Under the pieces are notes generated by a model. That model was not told the origin of the DNA. It did no database searches and saw only the letters and a list, made by a program, of their open reading frames with translations. Source: Opisthorchis felineus (lineage: Eukaryota > Platyhelminthes > Trematoda > Opisthorchiida > Opisthorchiidae). Taken from it: a stretch of DNA of 64,000 bases. The translations under genes and the position numbers were made by a program. Position 1 is the first letter of the stretch, and every line of letters starts with the position of its first letter. Shown here in pieces: positions 53,101-63,652 of this stretch. The stretch covers positions 67,968 through 131,967 of the forward strand of contig SJOL01009693.1 in NCBI GenBank assembly GCA_004794785.1, read 5' to 3'.

Positions 53101-56100
53101 AACCACTGAGCCATCTCTCCCCACTGCACAAGTAATCCAGAATCCGAGGAATACTTTTCCCCAAGCTTCTAACGTTGGCCGGTGACAGGCTACGAATAGC
53201 GGAAAAGGAACTTACGGTTGGCCTGTTTAGCCTGACCAAAGGCGACACATGTGGGGCAAGCACAGTCCCCCAAGCTCTTCCTCTCCATATTGGAATGGGA
53301 CCGAGGCGGGTAGAATGGTGCTGACAGATCGGTTCGGCCGGACGGAAGTGGAACCGGCGCGACATGTGGTGGTACTTGGATAGATGGGTTGCAGAATGGC
53401 GCTCGGTGTTGTGAATCAGCGAAATAATGGGTTCTGTTCGGACAGTCAAAAGTAGTACTGGAGGGAAGCAGGAGAAAAGAATAGGTTAATTGAAATCGAA
53501 ACCGATGGAGGATCTGAAATGCGACGGTGATGCCTGATAAACGAACAGAATTAATCAGAGTTGAAACCCTAGCCCATAGCATGCCAAAATGAACCACTGT
53601 CCCATGTACAGATTGCAAAAAAACATCAAACTCAAGTCAAACGAGTGTGTTCTGCATAAGTCTGAAGTCCTTCTCGGTTTGAAATCTAGATGACGACCAA
53701 ACAAACGACAACGCATGTTGGAGAAATTGTTAGAAAACGGATTCGCCACGGACCAGGTGCTAGTGATGAGTCGGATCATCACAACGGACACAGTCACCTT
53801 CAGTAGACATCCTATTATTGGCCAGAAGGTTCCCGTTCGAACCCAATTCTAGCATTTCGACTGTTTTTGTCTAGGCATGGGCAACTTAGCGGTACATCCG
53901 CCATTGTGCTTCTTTCGGGATGTATGGCAGCTATAAGCAGAAAGTACCGCACTTGAAAGATCATTAATTATTCAGAAAAGCCTTTAAATAATTGTGGGTC
54001 TAAGTGCATGCCACCGAAACCGACAATGAACATACGAAACAGTTCGAAAAGGCCCAATGACAGGTTGTTTAATCTATACTCTCGTTATTCAGGCAACTCT
54101 TAAGCTTGGAGGAATGTAGGTTGCCAACAGGTTGGCGCAATGTGGTCCTTTGACGAAAAACCATGAAGACGACACGCGGGGTAAACACTAACCACGCTAA
54201 GAAACGAGCCATTTTGTATCTGGTTAGTGCTGTCTCGTAATCGCACTGGGGTTTGTTTAAGTGAGCGGTCACCAGCTGAACGAAATACGATATCTGCTCC
54301 TGCATGTTAATTTGTTCACTAACCTAATCTAACATGCGAGGCTTTGTCTTTGATATGGATTATAACTCGAGTGGGAAAACAGCTGCTTGCCACTTCGTAT
54401 AAGCTTCACTCCTGAGTTCAAGAGCCTGTTTATTACGCTATGCGCACTACGACGAAGCGTGAGGGAGCAAACGAAAGTATGGATAAAAAACTATCATTAC
54501 AAATCGGCCAGTAAAAATGCACGCGGAGGACTGAAATTAAAACCGGAAATATATTTGCCCCCCCCCACTCCCCTTTTAAGGGAAAGGCGGAAGTTTTCTG
54601 AATGAAAATAAAGCAAGTGGTTTTTCAAGAGTGAACATCAGGAATTAGCTGCGTATCACAACTTTCTAGATCAATAATGTTCCAGCTGGGTATAGTGAAA
54701 ATATGCACCGTAATAGACACCGGTGGATCACAAAGATTGTTGCAATATGCGAAAGCAGATATGGAAACGTGAGTATAAAATGCCATAGTTGCAATGCCCA
54801 TACACTATGGTGTGCTTCATACTTCCATGGAAGGTATATTGCTTCTTCCAGTAGATGCCCCTTATTGAGGAATTTTTCTGTATATCATCCATCCTGAGAT
54901 ACGAGAAGCACAAAAGCAAACCTGAATTGCGTCCAGAGCTCACCATAACCGTTGCACCGGGATGGTAAAGTGAAGAGCGGATAACAGCAGAATGCACTGA
55001 ACAGCCACCAAAATTACGTTTGAGCAGTCGACTGAATTTAATAGCCTAAATCAGAATTTTCACTGGTATGAACCAGCAAAGGGTTCTAAAAAAACTGCGT
55101 GGACACGGAAACGTCAGCAACAAACAATGAGAACATATCTACCTGCTTCTGCTGGTTCTGTCGGTGTTCGCTTGTCCGAGTACCAAAGGCAACTTATCAT
55201 AGGTGGAGGATATGCCCGAGTCGAAGGTGCTCGATGTGTCCGAAGCCGTGGGGAATGCTGAGTGGCCATGTATCGCCGGGAACTGCTCTAAATGGGGTAC
55301 CCGACCTGGTGAAGGAAGACGTGGCCTTACTCGGTGCCGGTCGCAATGACAAAAACCATCGAACGAACTCGAGCAGAATCCCGTGCCAGCAGATGGAACT
55401 GGCGGAAACCTAGCAGGGGTTGGGCCGCAAGGTTGACAAGTCGATGGGTGACAGAATGGGTCGAAATTTTGGTAACACGGTGGTACTGTTCGCGAGGTAT
55501 CTGTTGGTGGCCCGTTCGGATGCGTGGCTGGGGTATGACGGTGGTGGAGTTGATACTGCCGAGTCATTCGCTCGACGAGCTGGGCTGTCACCTCACTATT
55601 GACAATGGCCAATTCGGTCGTAGAGGATGACAAAGCTTGTAGGCTAGCAGCCGCTACAAGTGATTTAGTTTCAGATTCCAACTGTCTGGGTCTACAATGA
55701 GACAAATCTGGCAAGGGACAGTGATCGACCACACCGCTGTCCCATGAGGCAGTGGATCGTGCATCGGAACGCTTCGAACGATCATCGCTTCGTTTGTAAG
55801 AACTTCGGTATCGATAAGGATCATTTGAACCTTCGCCCTCTAGTCTGGCACACTGCGACGCGACAGCCGAAAGAGAAGTGCGTCGACGACCTCCAACCCC
55901 AGCACTTGTACAAGAAGTAAGGACACTGCGCCGACTTATGGGGTCTGTGGATTTACCGGGAACATAAGAGGATTGAACCATCCTGGACATTCTTGAACAT
56001 GGAAGGTTTCCGTCGCTTATGTCTTCACCGGAAATAGGATCAAAATCATCCGCCCAAATACGAGAACAATGATCGTCTAGAATCCCTTGCGCATCTTCAT

Positions 56101-57727
56101 CAGCAACAGAGTCAACAAGCGGATCAAGGAATTTCCCTTCATCCGGAAGTAATCTTTTTGCAATTGACTGTGTTCTTGTGTGGAATGAGGAAGTGTCCAA
56201 AGTACGCTGGACGTGTGACGATGGAGGAGCTGGCAAAAGAGGGACTGTTGAACTAGTTTTGGCCTCCTCGATAACCAGTGAGTTGATGGCGTGGTATTCA
56301 GGATCACGGATATCCACACTGGTTGATGTACAATATTTATCATCCGCCTGCAGGCAAAAGATATGGAATATTGAGAGTGGCAGTGACAAAACTATGGAGA
56401 AAAAAATCAGAATACCAATTGGGATTCGTTCGTCATTAACACGGTTTTGAAGGTAGTTACCAATTCAACGTAAACCGACGTCATTTCGCATATGCTGTTC
56501 GGAGGGACGGTATGCGCTGTGAGTGAATAAACAGTTTCCATCTACGACAATTATGATGTGGGTCAATTTCCAGGTTTGAGGAAGAAATTCTCCACGAAGG
56601 AAGCAGATATACGAGTACAGGCGGTGGATGGAACGAAATAACCACACATACAACGAAAGGCATTCGCTTCTGAATTTTCCTATCAAACTGAACTATACCG
56701 AATGGAAGTCCGCATATGATACACCACAGAACAAGTTGTTTGAGCTGAGCAGTGTATGCGTGGTCCTCGTGCTGTCGGTTTCGATCTAGATTGTCTGAGT
56801 ACCTGGAGGTGTAGCCCAATCGAGGCTGGCATTAGACCCTTTCTCTTGTTGTCCTTCCTTGGCTATTTATCCAAATAAACTGACACGGTTGTACGCACCA
56901 GTTCCCATTCCGCTAACGAATGATCAGGATGCACGAGAAACCATTTAACGCGAACAAGACTGAAGGGTGTAATTGTCAAATCAGGTGGGGACAACTGAAT
57001 GGCTAAACCCCCTAGAATATGCGAAGCGTGAAGTGGTGGCCTGCACCACTCAGAGCAGACCCACAGAGTCAATTGGGACCTACATTTATGCGGCTTGACC
57101 CATAGGATGATGGCAAGAGATTGCCACCTCTAGAACTATCACAAGCTTGGTACATCAAAAAGTACAGTGTCTTGAGGTGGATCATTCGTGGATTGATCAG
57201 CGGGAATGATGAAATCTCCGGTCCTAAGACAACAATATACAAGTAAACACCTGATATCAACGATGTACCACGGGCAAAACTTAAACAACCCAAAAACCAC
57301 GAAACCAGGGCAAAATTTTCCGTTCAGGAAACTATTTATACGGTAGATAAACCAAAAATTGATGAAAGAAATTACTTGATTGACCCAGGAGAGGAGTTTC
57401 TCCATTTTCCCACGCGACTCCTTCACTTTTTCCAACCGAGCAGTCAAAAGTAGAACAAACGCCGACGGATCGGTTTCGGCCAAGTTCTGTCCCTGTTTTA
57501 CAGCCCCATGTTCTGCATTGACCTTTCGTATGTGCCCATCTTTGTCGGTGAGCAATGGTCTGCTAGGCTGCGCCTTATCATCATCCCTTGTGACCATTTC
57601 CACCAAAGGCCGAATCCTGGCATTTTGAGGTTGTTCCTTATCCAAAGCCCCGATTCGTTTGTCACGGCCATCACTTGACGACGGGCGGGTTCGTGGTAAA
57701 GACAAGCCAGAATGATCGAGGTCCTCC
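43978..57727 (-). CDS. AXIN: Axin, scaffold of the beta-catenin destruction complex (5' part not found)
   Basis: Six minus-strand exons join in phase: 57727-57376, 56347-55143, 53457-53216, 47705-47375, 46768-46523 and 44104-43978, about 833 residues. In order they encode a GSK3-binding helix ([19 protein letters not shown], like PQKFAEELIHRLEAVQR of human AXIN1), a beta-catenin-binding motif ([11 protein letters not shown], like ILDEHVQRVLR), a long Ser/Pro/His-rich linker, and a C-terminal DIX domain ([14 protein letters not shown], then [16 protein letters not shown], then [10 protein letters not shown] to [19 protein letters not shown]). Axin holds APC, GSK3, CK1 and beta-catenin together in the cytoplasm and polymerises through DIX to control Wnt signalling. 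The exon at 57727 starts in phase 2, so more coding sequence lies upstream, including the expected RGS domain. DIX carries an insertion of about 25 residues. Confidence 0.92.
44562..44745 (-). repeat. Repeat family with CAGCTGAATC core, with inverted ends
   Basis: TTGACGGGAGACTCACCTG at 44567-44585 and its near inverse CAGGCGAGTCCCCCGTCAA near 44697-44715 bound the unit. Inside, the reverse strand matches 14945-15070, and the tail ACCAAATTGTTATGCAAATG extends the family end. In the last Axin intron. Confidence 0.62.
45409..45431. repeat. (CA)n microsatellite
   Basis: About 11 units of CA in the last Axin intron. Confidence 0.9.
46206..46232 (+). repeat. Poly-G run with one ambiguous base
   Basis: About 27 bases of G with an 'n' at 46208, in the last Axin intron. 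The only ambiguous base noticed in the window; true length is uncertain. Confidence 0.95.
46523..46768 (-). CDS. AXIN: Axin exon: first half of DIX domain
   Basis: Acceptor CTTTTAG (phase 2), donor CG|GTAAGT (phase 2). It encodes about 81 residues: a Ser-rich lead, then [19 protein letters not shown] (DIX strands 1 and 2; human VAYYFCGEPIPYRT), then a Gly/Glu-rich insertion of about 25 residues, then [16 protein letters not shown] (the DIX helix; human TLGQFKELLTKKGSYR). The insertion (46570-46650) sits in the turn between strand 2 and the helix. No GT-AG pair would remove it cleanly. Confidence 0.93.
47375..47705 (-). CDS. AXIN: Axin linker exon, Ser/His-rich
   Basis: Acceptor TCCCTGTTCGCAG (phase 1), donor TG|GTAAGT (phase 2). 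It encodes about 110 residues. A short segment, [10 protein letters not shown], is hydrophobic; then comes a basic, histidine- and serine-rich run ([16 protein letters not shown]). Human AXIN1 also has a His-rich region between its beta-catenin site and DIX, but one-to-one alignment is not possible by eye. Phases fit both neighbours. Confidence 0.75.
48748..48922 (+). repeat. SINE family 1, diverged copy in Axin intron
   Basis: Has AACTTAGTGGTAAAGGCGCG, ATCCGTGGTTCAAATCCGAC, CTAGGCTTGGGCAACCTGGC and TTCGGGTAGCATGGCAGCC. Antisense to Axin, in the 5.5 kb intron. Confidence 0.85.
50320..50500 (+). repeat. SINE family 1, copy in Axin intron
   Basis: GCGCGAGTTTACTGACTGG, TTCGTGGTTCGAACCCAACC, GTGGCAGTATCTCGGGCC and a late GAAACCGAAAGTGCATTA. 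The tRNA head is damaged at its 5' end. Antisense to Axin. Confidence 0.83.
50873..50950 (+). other. tRNA-like sequence with Pol III terminator (probably pseudo-tRNA)
   Basis: CAGCTCAGCTGGTAAGC resembles a tRNA A-box and GGTCGGTAGTTCAATCTC a B-box, about 30 bp apart, followed by a T6 run. The two ends do not pair as a 7-bp acceptor stem and the D-stem has lost a base, so I do not call a working tRNA. It differs from both SINE families. Confidence 0.4.
52135..52395 (+). repeat. Repeat family with CAGCTGAATC core, copy 3
   Basis: ACACTCATCTGCGTACCACT, GGAACCCAGCTGAATCTCCC, an inverted match AACCAAATTGAATGCAGATG, then GTCGAAGAGTTTCCAGCAGC. The start and the 52215-52233 part are inverted copies of each other (ACTCATCTGC...TTTGGTTTT). 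In an Axin intron. Confidence 0.65.
52941..53123 (-). repeat. SINE family 1, full-length copy beside an Axin exon
   Basis: Minus strand starts GGGGAGAGATGGCTCAGTGG and has GGTCCGTGGTTCGAACCCGA, CTAGGCTTGGGCAACCTGGC and CTTCGGGTGGCATGGTAG. It begins about 93 bp downstream of the Axin exon at 53216, in sense with Axin. Its frame gives the '[13 protein letters not shown]' peptide on one strand. Confidence 0.9.
53216..53457 (-). CDS. AXIN: Axin linker exon, Pro/His/Cys-rich
   Basis: Acceptor CTTCCCTCCAG (phase 2), donor C|GTAAGT (phase 1). It encodes about 80 residues starting [12 protein letters not shown] and ending [16 protein letters not shown]. No domain is recognised; it is called on good splice sites, fitting phases on both sides and its place between two certain Axin exons. 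It has five cysteines, two of them in CACPTC, an odd feature in a cytoplasmic linker. Confidence 0.72.
53458..55142 (-). other. Axin intron
   Basis: About 1.7 kb; holds the headless SINE at 53817 and a short C run near 54557. Nothing else recognised. Confidence 0.7.
53817..53960 (+). repeat. SINE family 1, copy lacking its 5' head
   Basis: Starts inside the tRNA part (GGCCAGAAGGTTCCCGTTCG), then CTAGGCATGGGCAACTTAGC and CTTTCGGGATGTATGGCAGC. In the Axin intron between 53457 and 55143, antisense to the gene. Confidence 0.8.
55143..56347 (-). CDS. AXIN: Axin large central exon with beta-catenin-binding motif
   Basis: Acceptor TTTTGCCTGCAG (phase 0), donor AG|GTAGAT (phase 2, weaker than the other donors). 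It encodes 401 residues. Residues 89-98 of the exon (56054-56083), [10 protein letters not shown], match the beta-catenin-binding helix of Axin. The rest is rich in Ser, Thr, Pro, Arg and His, with many S/T-P and S-rich runs suitable for kinase phosphorylation; only the motif is clearly conserved. Long plus-strand open frames across this region are shadows of this exon. Confidence 0.88.
56348..57375 (-). other. Axin intron
   Basis: About 1.0 kb. A 112-codon minus frame (56481-56819) inside it has no Axin resemblance and would not be needed for phase. Confidence 0.7.
57376..57727 (-). CDS. AXIN: Axin exon with GSK3-binding helix
   Basis: Acceptor TTTGTCAG (phase 2), donor CAA|GTAATT (phase 0). 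It encodes 117 residues. The first 80 are polar and not recognisable; the end, [19 protein letters not shown] followed by [13 protein letters not shown], matches the Axin GSK3-interaction helix, keeping the F...L..RLE.V pattern that contacts GSK3 in known Axin. This is the most upstream Axin exon I can identify in the window. Confidence 0.82.
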
Positions 57728-59737
57728 CTGACAAAGTATAATAAAATTCAATCGTGATTCGGTCGCATCAAGGTTACACATAAACTAATGCTTAGCAGTA
57801 CGATTCATGATTCAACGCGGTGTGCCCATAAGCAAAACAACACGGAATTCCAACCAAAAATATACGTAAGAAAACCTCATTGCCAAAAGTTTGACTTCCC
57901 CTCTGGTCTGTGAGTTATGCAATGCGTTTTACGCTTTCATCAGACGGCCAATTGAGCCTTTCAGAATGAATACAAGATATTTCGAAACCTTAACACAACA
58001 TACTGTCTCTAGTCAACTAAGACATGCGAAAACGCCAGTTGCTGAAGAAAGCAGCTAAATGAAAGTAATGGAGACAGCAAGCCACATGAATAAATGGGAG
58101 CAACCAGAGACCAACGAGTAAATAAGAAACGAAGGCGCCGGAAGCGTTGTTGTTAGTCCCTTGGTAAGGTCGACAGAAGACAGAACAACACGTCTCAGTC
58201 AACTTGGTGTGTTCCCCTCGGCGCTAAGTGGATGTGCAGGCAGGGAAATAGGAACAGTACAGCTGGCGAAGATACTAAAGTAGTTCGTATACACGGGCAC
58301 AATGGGTGGTCGCAACACCAAATTACTGTTCGGAAGTGTGTTTTATCGTTATTGTGTGCGCACATTCGCAAGGAAACGAAACGACTGCAGCCACTTAGAC
58401 ACGGATCAATTAGATCACGCCTGCCATCCCTGAAGAGGTAGATAGATGGCTTAAATGGGCACATGTGCTCCAGAAGCCTGGATGCGTAACACGGGTGGTC
58501 GTTGAACACGAAACTGGTAAAAGATCCGTTAAACCTATGTGGAACAATGCGGAATAGGTATTGTTGGTGAAGAGGGAGTGTTCTGCACCTCGCACACCCC
58601 GTGCAGCTGCGAAATCTTGACAGTATACACATGTAGCAGTTCTAAATGCAATTAAGTTGACACCTACATGCTTTTTCAACCGGGAATTGCAGCACTTGGG
58701 GAATATGAGGTGAATTCCGCGTAAAGTACCACTAAAGCGCTCGAAATTCAAAGGCTGAAACTCTAAACAAAATAAAAACAACGGAAGCAGTTTTCTGTTC
58801 TGCGGAAGGTGGACACCAACTGCTTAGACGACAACTCAAGTCGGTTGCAATAAAACGAAGACGCACACTGGACAGATAACTTTACTGTGTTCGGCCTATT
58901 TAGTAGCTTCACAGAATGACCGGACTACAAAATTAGAAAGTAAAACTCATGGGAGCGTTGAAACTTGGCAGCCACAGCTTCGATAGGGTGGTGGGATAAC
59001 AATGAAACACGATAATGGGTATGTATGTTTATTTTTCAAACTTTGCTTAGACGTTTTTCTTGTTCGGCTATCTGACTTAGCTCAAGGAAAACAGCCAGGG
59101 GAGTGGAATCACTAGAAACACAAATACATAATTGCTAACGGGCAGAAAAGGACACTACCGAAAGGTGGTTTATTGGGACAGAGACAGAATTTTTAACTGC
59201 AGCGATGTTCAGCTTGAGGTTCAGGCTCTGACGATGAAAGTAGCGAAATATGTTTCAAACCATTGGGTTGATGTATACTCAAGCTATGCGCCGGCTCGCA
59301 ATGTCATTGTTAACAAAATCGTGGTAATCTACTGGTACAAACAATTTGTCACTGATATCAGCTGTTTGTGAGTGGCGTTTACAGTACGACAGATACAGTG
59401 ACGAAGATCAATCACTTTGGTTCCACGAATTCACCCGATCAGCTCAAACAAGGTGACCATACACCGCCAGATGCGACTGTAAGCAATGAATAACGGTTAG
59501 TGCATCAAACACCAATGAAATACAGGTAGCCAATAACAAACCAAGAGTGATTCGTGCTCACCTATATCATGAACACAAATGGAGATGGAACGAGAGTAGA
59601 GCGACACGGACTCATAGTAAGACCATCATCATCCTTCATTCATCCATCACGCCATGTATGTCTCTCTCCGAAAATGCCACCGCTACGACCTTCGTTTTCT
59701 CGCCAAACCTTTGTCGTTTTTCAGGTCTGGATCGTCC

Positions 59738-59762
59738 ATTGTGTGTGTGTGTGTGCGTGCAA
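59738..59762. repeat. (TG)n microsatellite
   Basis: Short TG run followed by CGTGCA, in a more GC-rich stretch upstream of the known Axin exons. Confidence 0.85.
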
Positions 59763-60169
59763 CATTAGCAGTCAAAATTCATGCACATACCGAAGTAAAC
59801 ATACACACACCATCGTCAAGACTGATGCCGACACGAGCAGCAGCAAGGCGGTTGTTGTCGGTGCCGCCGACTGCCACTTTCCTTTTCATCTTGGCGACTA
59901 CTACTATAACGAATGAGTGCGCACACGGATGCACGCACGTGTGCATCCGTGTACGCGAGCGGATCGTACCTGGGTAGAAATACAAAAGACCTAGCAGTCA
60001 ATAGCCTAGTCCCCAGTGTCATGTACACCAGTGCCCATCACTATCACCGAGTGTGCATTTTGGTCCCGATTAAAGCAAAACATACTACGAACCATTTACA
60101 CTTCAACAAACAACAGCAAATGCGCACCGTTGTTTGCTTCACTGTGTTCGCATGTAAGACAGCGGTATT

Positions 60170-60191
60170 TACGGCGGCGGCGGCGGCGGCA
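60170..60191. repeat. (GGC)n trinucleotide run
   Basis: About seven GGC units. It lies in the most GC-rich part of the window (59.6-60.2 kb); no exon is supported there. Confidence 0.85.
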
Positions 60192-62233
60192 GTCTAATGG
60201 AGACGAGAACAAATCGAATGCTAACGAGATAGCGATCAAACCGGAATTTACAAATAATCACACCAATGTCTTTTCCCACCAAGTAACAAGTTTGTCAAAG
60301 TTGTGCGCGATGTTCTGATGATTTACTTATACCTTCAGATCAATATAATAGTTTAATTCAAGTTGGATACCAACGACATACTGTACATTTCAGTTAAGTT
60401 CCGATGAACGGTTTGGGAGAGTCTACCTAAGGAGGAAGCGATAGAACAAGGCACCCGCACAGGCAGTTCATAGTGGTTCAAGCATACTAGTGACACCTTT
60501 CGAGCTCTCAAGTGGCTACCAGGACGACCATGATGAGCTTACTAAAATGACAAGCATTTGTGGATCACGGTGATCACTAGACGACCGCCTAAAATTACAG
60601 AACTGCTGTTCAACGTAATCTGTGTTGCAACAGTTTGAGGTCACCTCAAACGGCTTAATGATACTGCTCATAACTAGTGTTCAGCTGGTTAACATCGCCA
60701 TCTCATTTGAGTTAAAAAGGAATCCAGGACAGTCTGCTCTGACCACCCTTCTTTCTCTCCATATTTCTTCTTGACCTAAATCAATGACTGGCCAGCTGAT
60801 CGTCTGCAAATCCCCGGTTGAAAGTAGCTGTTTTCTTCTGTAATTTGCTGTCCGTGTTTTCTGAGAAGGCGAAAACTCCTTGATTTACACTCACACCTAT
60901 GAATCGGTCCATTAACCGAGAGTTAACAAAGTAGAAAAGGTGTGGTCACTCGATGAAGTGAGAAAGGATAACGAGACGAAAGAAAACAACGAAATCAAGC
61001 TTAACATGTGTGTCTATCCACGCTCTTCTTTACAAGCAGCTAACTGACCGACGAATGGCACGAAATGGCAAACGGGTGAAAACGGTACACCAGTGTGGAT
61101 GTTTTTTCTCCCACTCAGTCTCCACTGTGGCGGCAGCCGTCAACGATGACGATGATGATAAATGAGTTTGTGAATTGTTCCACCGACTAAGCGCAGACGA
61201 CCATATGCATCGCATACATACATACATAAATACACACACACACACATATATACCTATATGTGAACGCTTTGGTTGATGGTGAACGGTAGCAGACGTGTGA
61301 GTGATCGAGTGAACTTCATAAAGTAAGTAGATTTGTTGTCCGTTTCGGTCAAACAAAAACCGTGCACAACCATTCGCCCGCTACTAAGTGAATGGAAACA
61401 ACAAATCGGTTGAGTAAACTCGGACAAATTCATCGAACTCCCGAAAAGTATGATGTGAAAATACGAGGCAAAATGCTGTCTACTTGAGATAGTCAAGCTG
61501 ATCAATTCCGTGTAATTTATGACTGGTGACCACCGAAAGAGCGCAATGCCGATGAACCCGAAAGTAGCAAAAATAGCTGTATGACTACGTGTGAATTCCC
61601 ACCCTAGCCTTGCATGGAGAATTTCGAGGCGAAATTACGGCACCGAAGAGACAGTCTTGCTACCGGATTAACTTCGCCGTCAGTACCCCAAACTTTTTAT
61701 ACTAATCATCTAGGAGCCTTTCCCCTTTTACTGAGTATCCATTCGTGAACGGTGCTGTCAAAATTGAGTTTTGGAGATTTGTCGACTGTGGTTAGGTGGT
61801 AACTAGAGCACCTATTGAGCGGATGCAAAGGTTCGGTTCCAAAAGGTTTTGTCCCACCTTTTCTATGCCCCAGAGATTCGTGCAACACATCCCCATTGTT
61901 CAGCCATCTCAAGATCGTACATACTACATCCAGTTGCATACACAAAAATTTTTCGTGAACTAGATAACACGAATGAATGCGAATCAGGCGCAGCGCGAAT
62001 TTGTGAACAATGAAATAAAACAAAATCAGGGGAGAGGCAATACAAAGTTGAAGATGAGTATAAGGTTCGATAGAAAACGTCACACGAACTCAACCCAAAC
62101 GTGTAATCGGATCTTCGAACAAGGACTATGAAAGTGGAGACAAAACTCACACTGTTTTTGTGCTGACCAGTAGGTTGTCATATCGATAGTAATTTGGTCG
62201 ATTCACCAAATTGAATAAGAATACATCTTTGTT

Positions 62234-62329
62234 TCCAACATACCAGTGAACAAAGGCTCTTCTGGCAAACATTAAGTCAAACTTGTAATTCAGTCGATGC
62301 CTGGGTTCACGTATGGCCGTCAGGTTACT
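62234..62329 (-). pseudogene. Alpha-tubulin-like fragment (C-terminal part), exon or relic
   Basis: The frame reads SNLTAIREP, then [20 protein letters not shown] and G. Alpha-tubulins have SNTTAIAEAW, then [20 protein letters not shown] and G at this place near the C-terminus. Identity is high over the last 20 residues but broken earlier (REPRH for AEAWA). After the VG the expected acidic EGMEEGEF stretch is missing, and the upstream frame does not look like tubulin. A good acceptor (CCTGTTTTCAG) lies right before the fragment, and GTATGT occurs at the Trp codon, so an 84-nt exon of a divergent gene is possible; no companion exon was seen. More likely a pseudogene piece. It is on the same strand as Axin and probably upstream of it or in one of its introns. 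Confidence 0.55.
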
Positions 62330-63624
62330 GAAAACAGGCTGGTTCAGGGTGATATCGGTACAGAGATTCAACAGAGACTCGAAAAAGGGATGGAAGCACA
62401 AATTTGGCGTTGTCAAGAAAAACTGAAGCTCATTCCAGTGACGGCTGTGTAACTCTGTAACCCGGCGAGCGTTGCTGCGTATGGCACCGGCAGACCTCCA
62501 GGACAAGTTGGCCAATGATTAGAGAACTGGCTGATGAGTTCATGGCTTCTAGATTGAAGGTTTGGAGATAACTTAGCCTTATGACAACTACTGTTGTTTA
62601 GGGGTCAATAATTTGGACCTGAGGTATTAGGTGAAGGCCTTATTAGTTCCTCTTGTCTACATACGGGCGCCATGATAGTATTCCAAACGCCTCTGTATGG
62701 TAGGAATGTTCTCGAAAACGAGTGAAGTAATCCTTTTCGCTCCAATTAAATAGTACTTTTGGGGGAAATTGCTACCATCTGGTCTCTGCTGAGGAAGCCC
62801 CACTCACTGCACTTCCGTGGTGAAAGCAAATGTTGGACTCAACAACTGAGTTGACGGTAAACTTTCTGTTCGTCTAAGGGGGGGGGGGCTGGATAAACCC
62901 TAATTGCAAAATAACGGCTAGAATATGAAATGCAAACAGCATTGAATAGTACCGGTAATTTTCCTGGACTATTCGGCAAAGTGAAGTCCCAAATGAAAGT
63001 GGGGAAGTTAGTGTAGGATTCGAAGGGGCCGAAGAAGTTAACAATAGTAGATGAACTGATCGATGCAGTCGACCAATGTATCCATTAAGACAGCTGCAGT
63101 GGTCATGGTGGTCCGACTACAGGCGAAGGTATCCTGCGAGACGTGCAATTTTTCAAAATTACTAGAACTTCATGACCATGAAATGCTTACAGGTCGCGGC
63201 GACAGGAACTGGTGTTCGCGCCGAACTGCAATACAAAAGAGATGAAAGAGACAGCGCTAACAGGGATGATATCTGAGAAAAAATGTACCGCAGTGTTATT
63301 GCTATTGGTTGGTTTGATGAACGGCTTATTCATTTTGTGTTAATGCGCAGCTTAAGGAGATGGGAGAGAAAGATACCATGTACGTGCAAACGTCGGCACT
63401 CGTTTGAAATGTCATCGGCCATAACGTTATCAATGGAACCATACAAGTTTGGCAGAAGTCGGTAGCGACAAATGGGATAAACAACGGCGGGAAGATGAAA
63501 GGGTAGCAAAGTTGGGCGGCGAAATACATGAGGATGACAAAGGGAGACGTGGTGTATGGTGTGTGCGCATTTGACAATATGAATGTGACGGTGTGTGAGA
63601 AAACCAGTTGAATAATCCAACCTG

Positions 63625-63652
63625 GTGTGTGTGTGTGTGTGTGTGCGTGCGG
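63625..63652. repeat. (GT)n microsatellite
   Basis: About ten GT units ending in GCGTGCGG. Similar short AC runs occur at 61231-61250. Confidence 0.85.

Larger units (their letters stand above)
47706..53215 (-). other. Axin intron of about 5.5 kb, rich in SINEs
   Basis: Contains three family 1 SINEs, the tRNA-like sequence and the repeat copy at 52135. No further exon recognised. Confidence 0.7.

Noticed and set aside
55334..55630. Plus-strand open frames opposite the large Axin exon
   Set aside because: Shadows of the GC-richer coding strand; the minus frame carries the Axin motif and the fitting splice sites.
58195..58632. 145-codon minus-strand open frame as the missing Axin RGS exon
   Set aside because: No RGS pattern (W..S...LL, FW.AC..F) and no other Axin resemblance.
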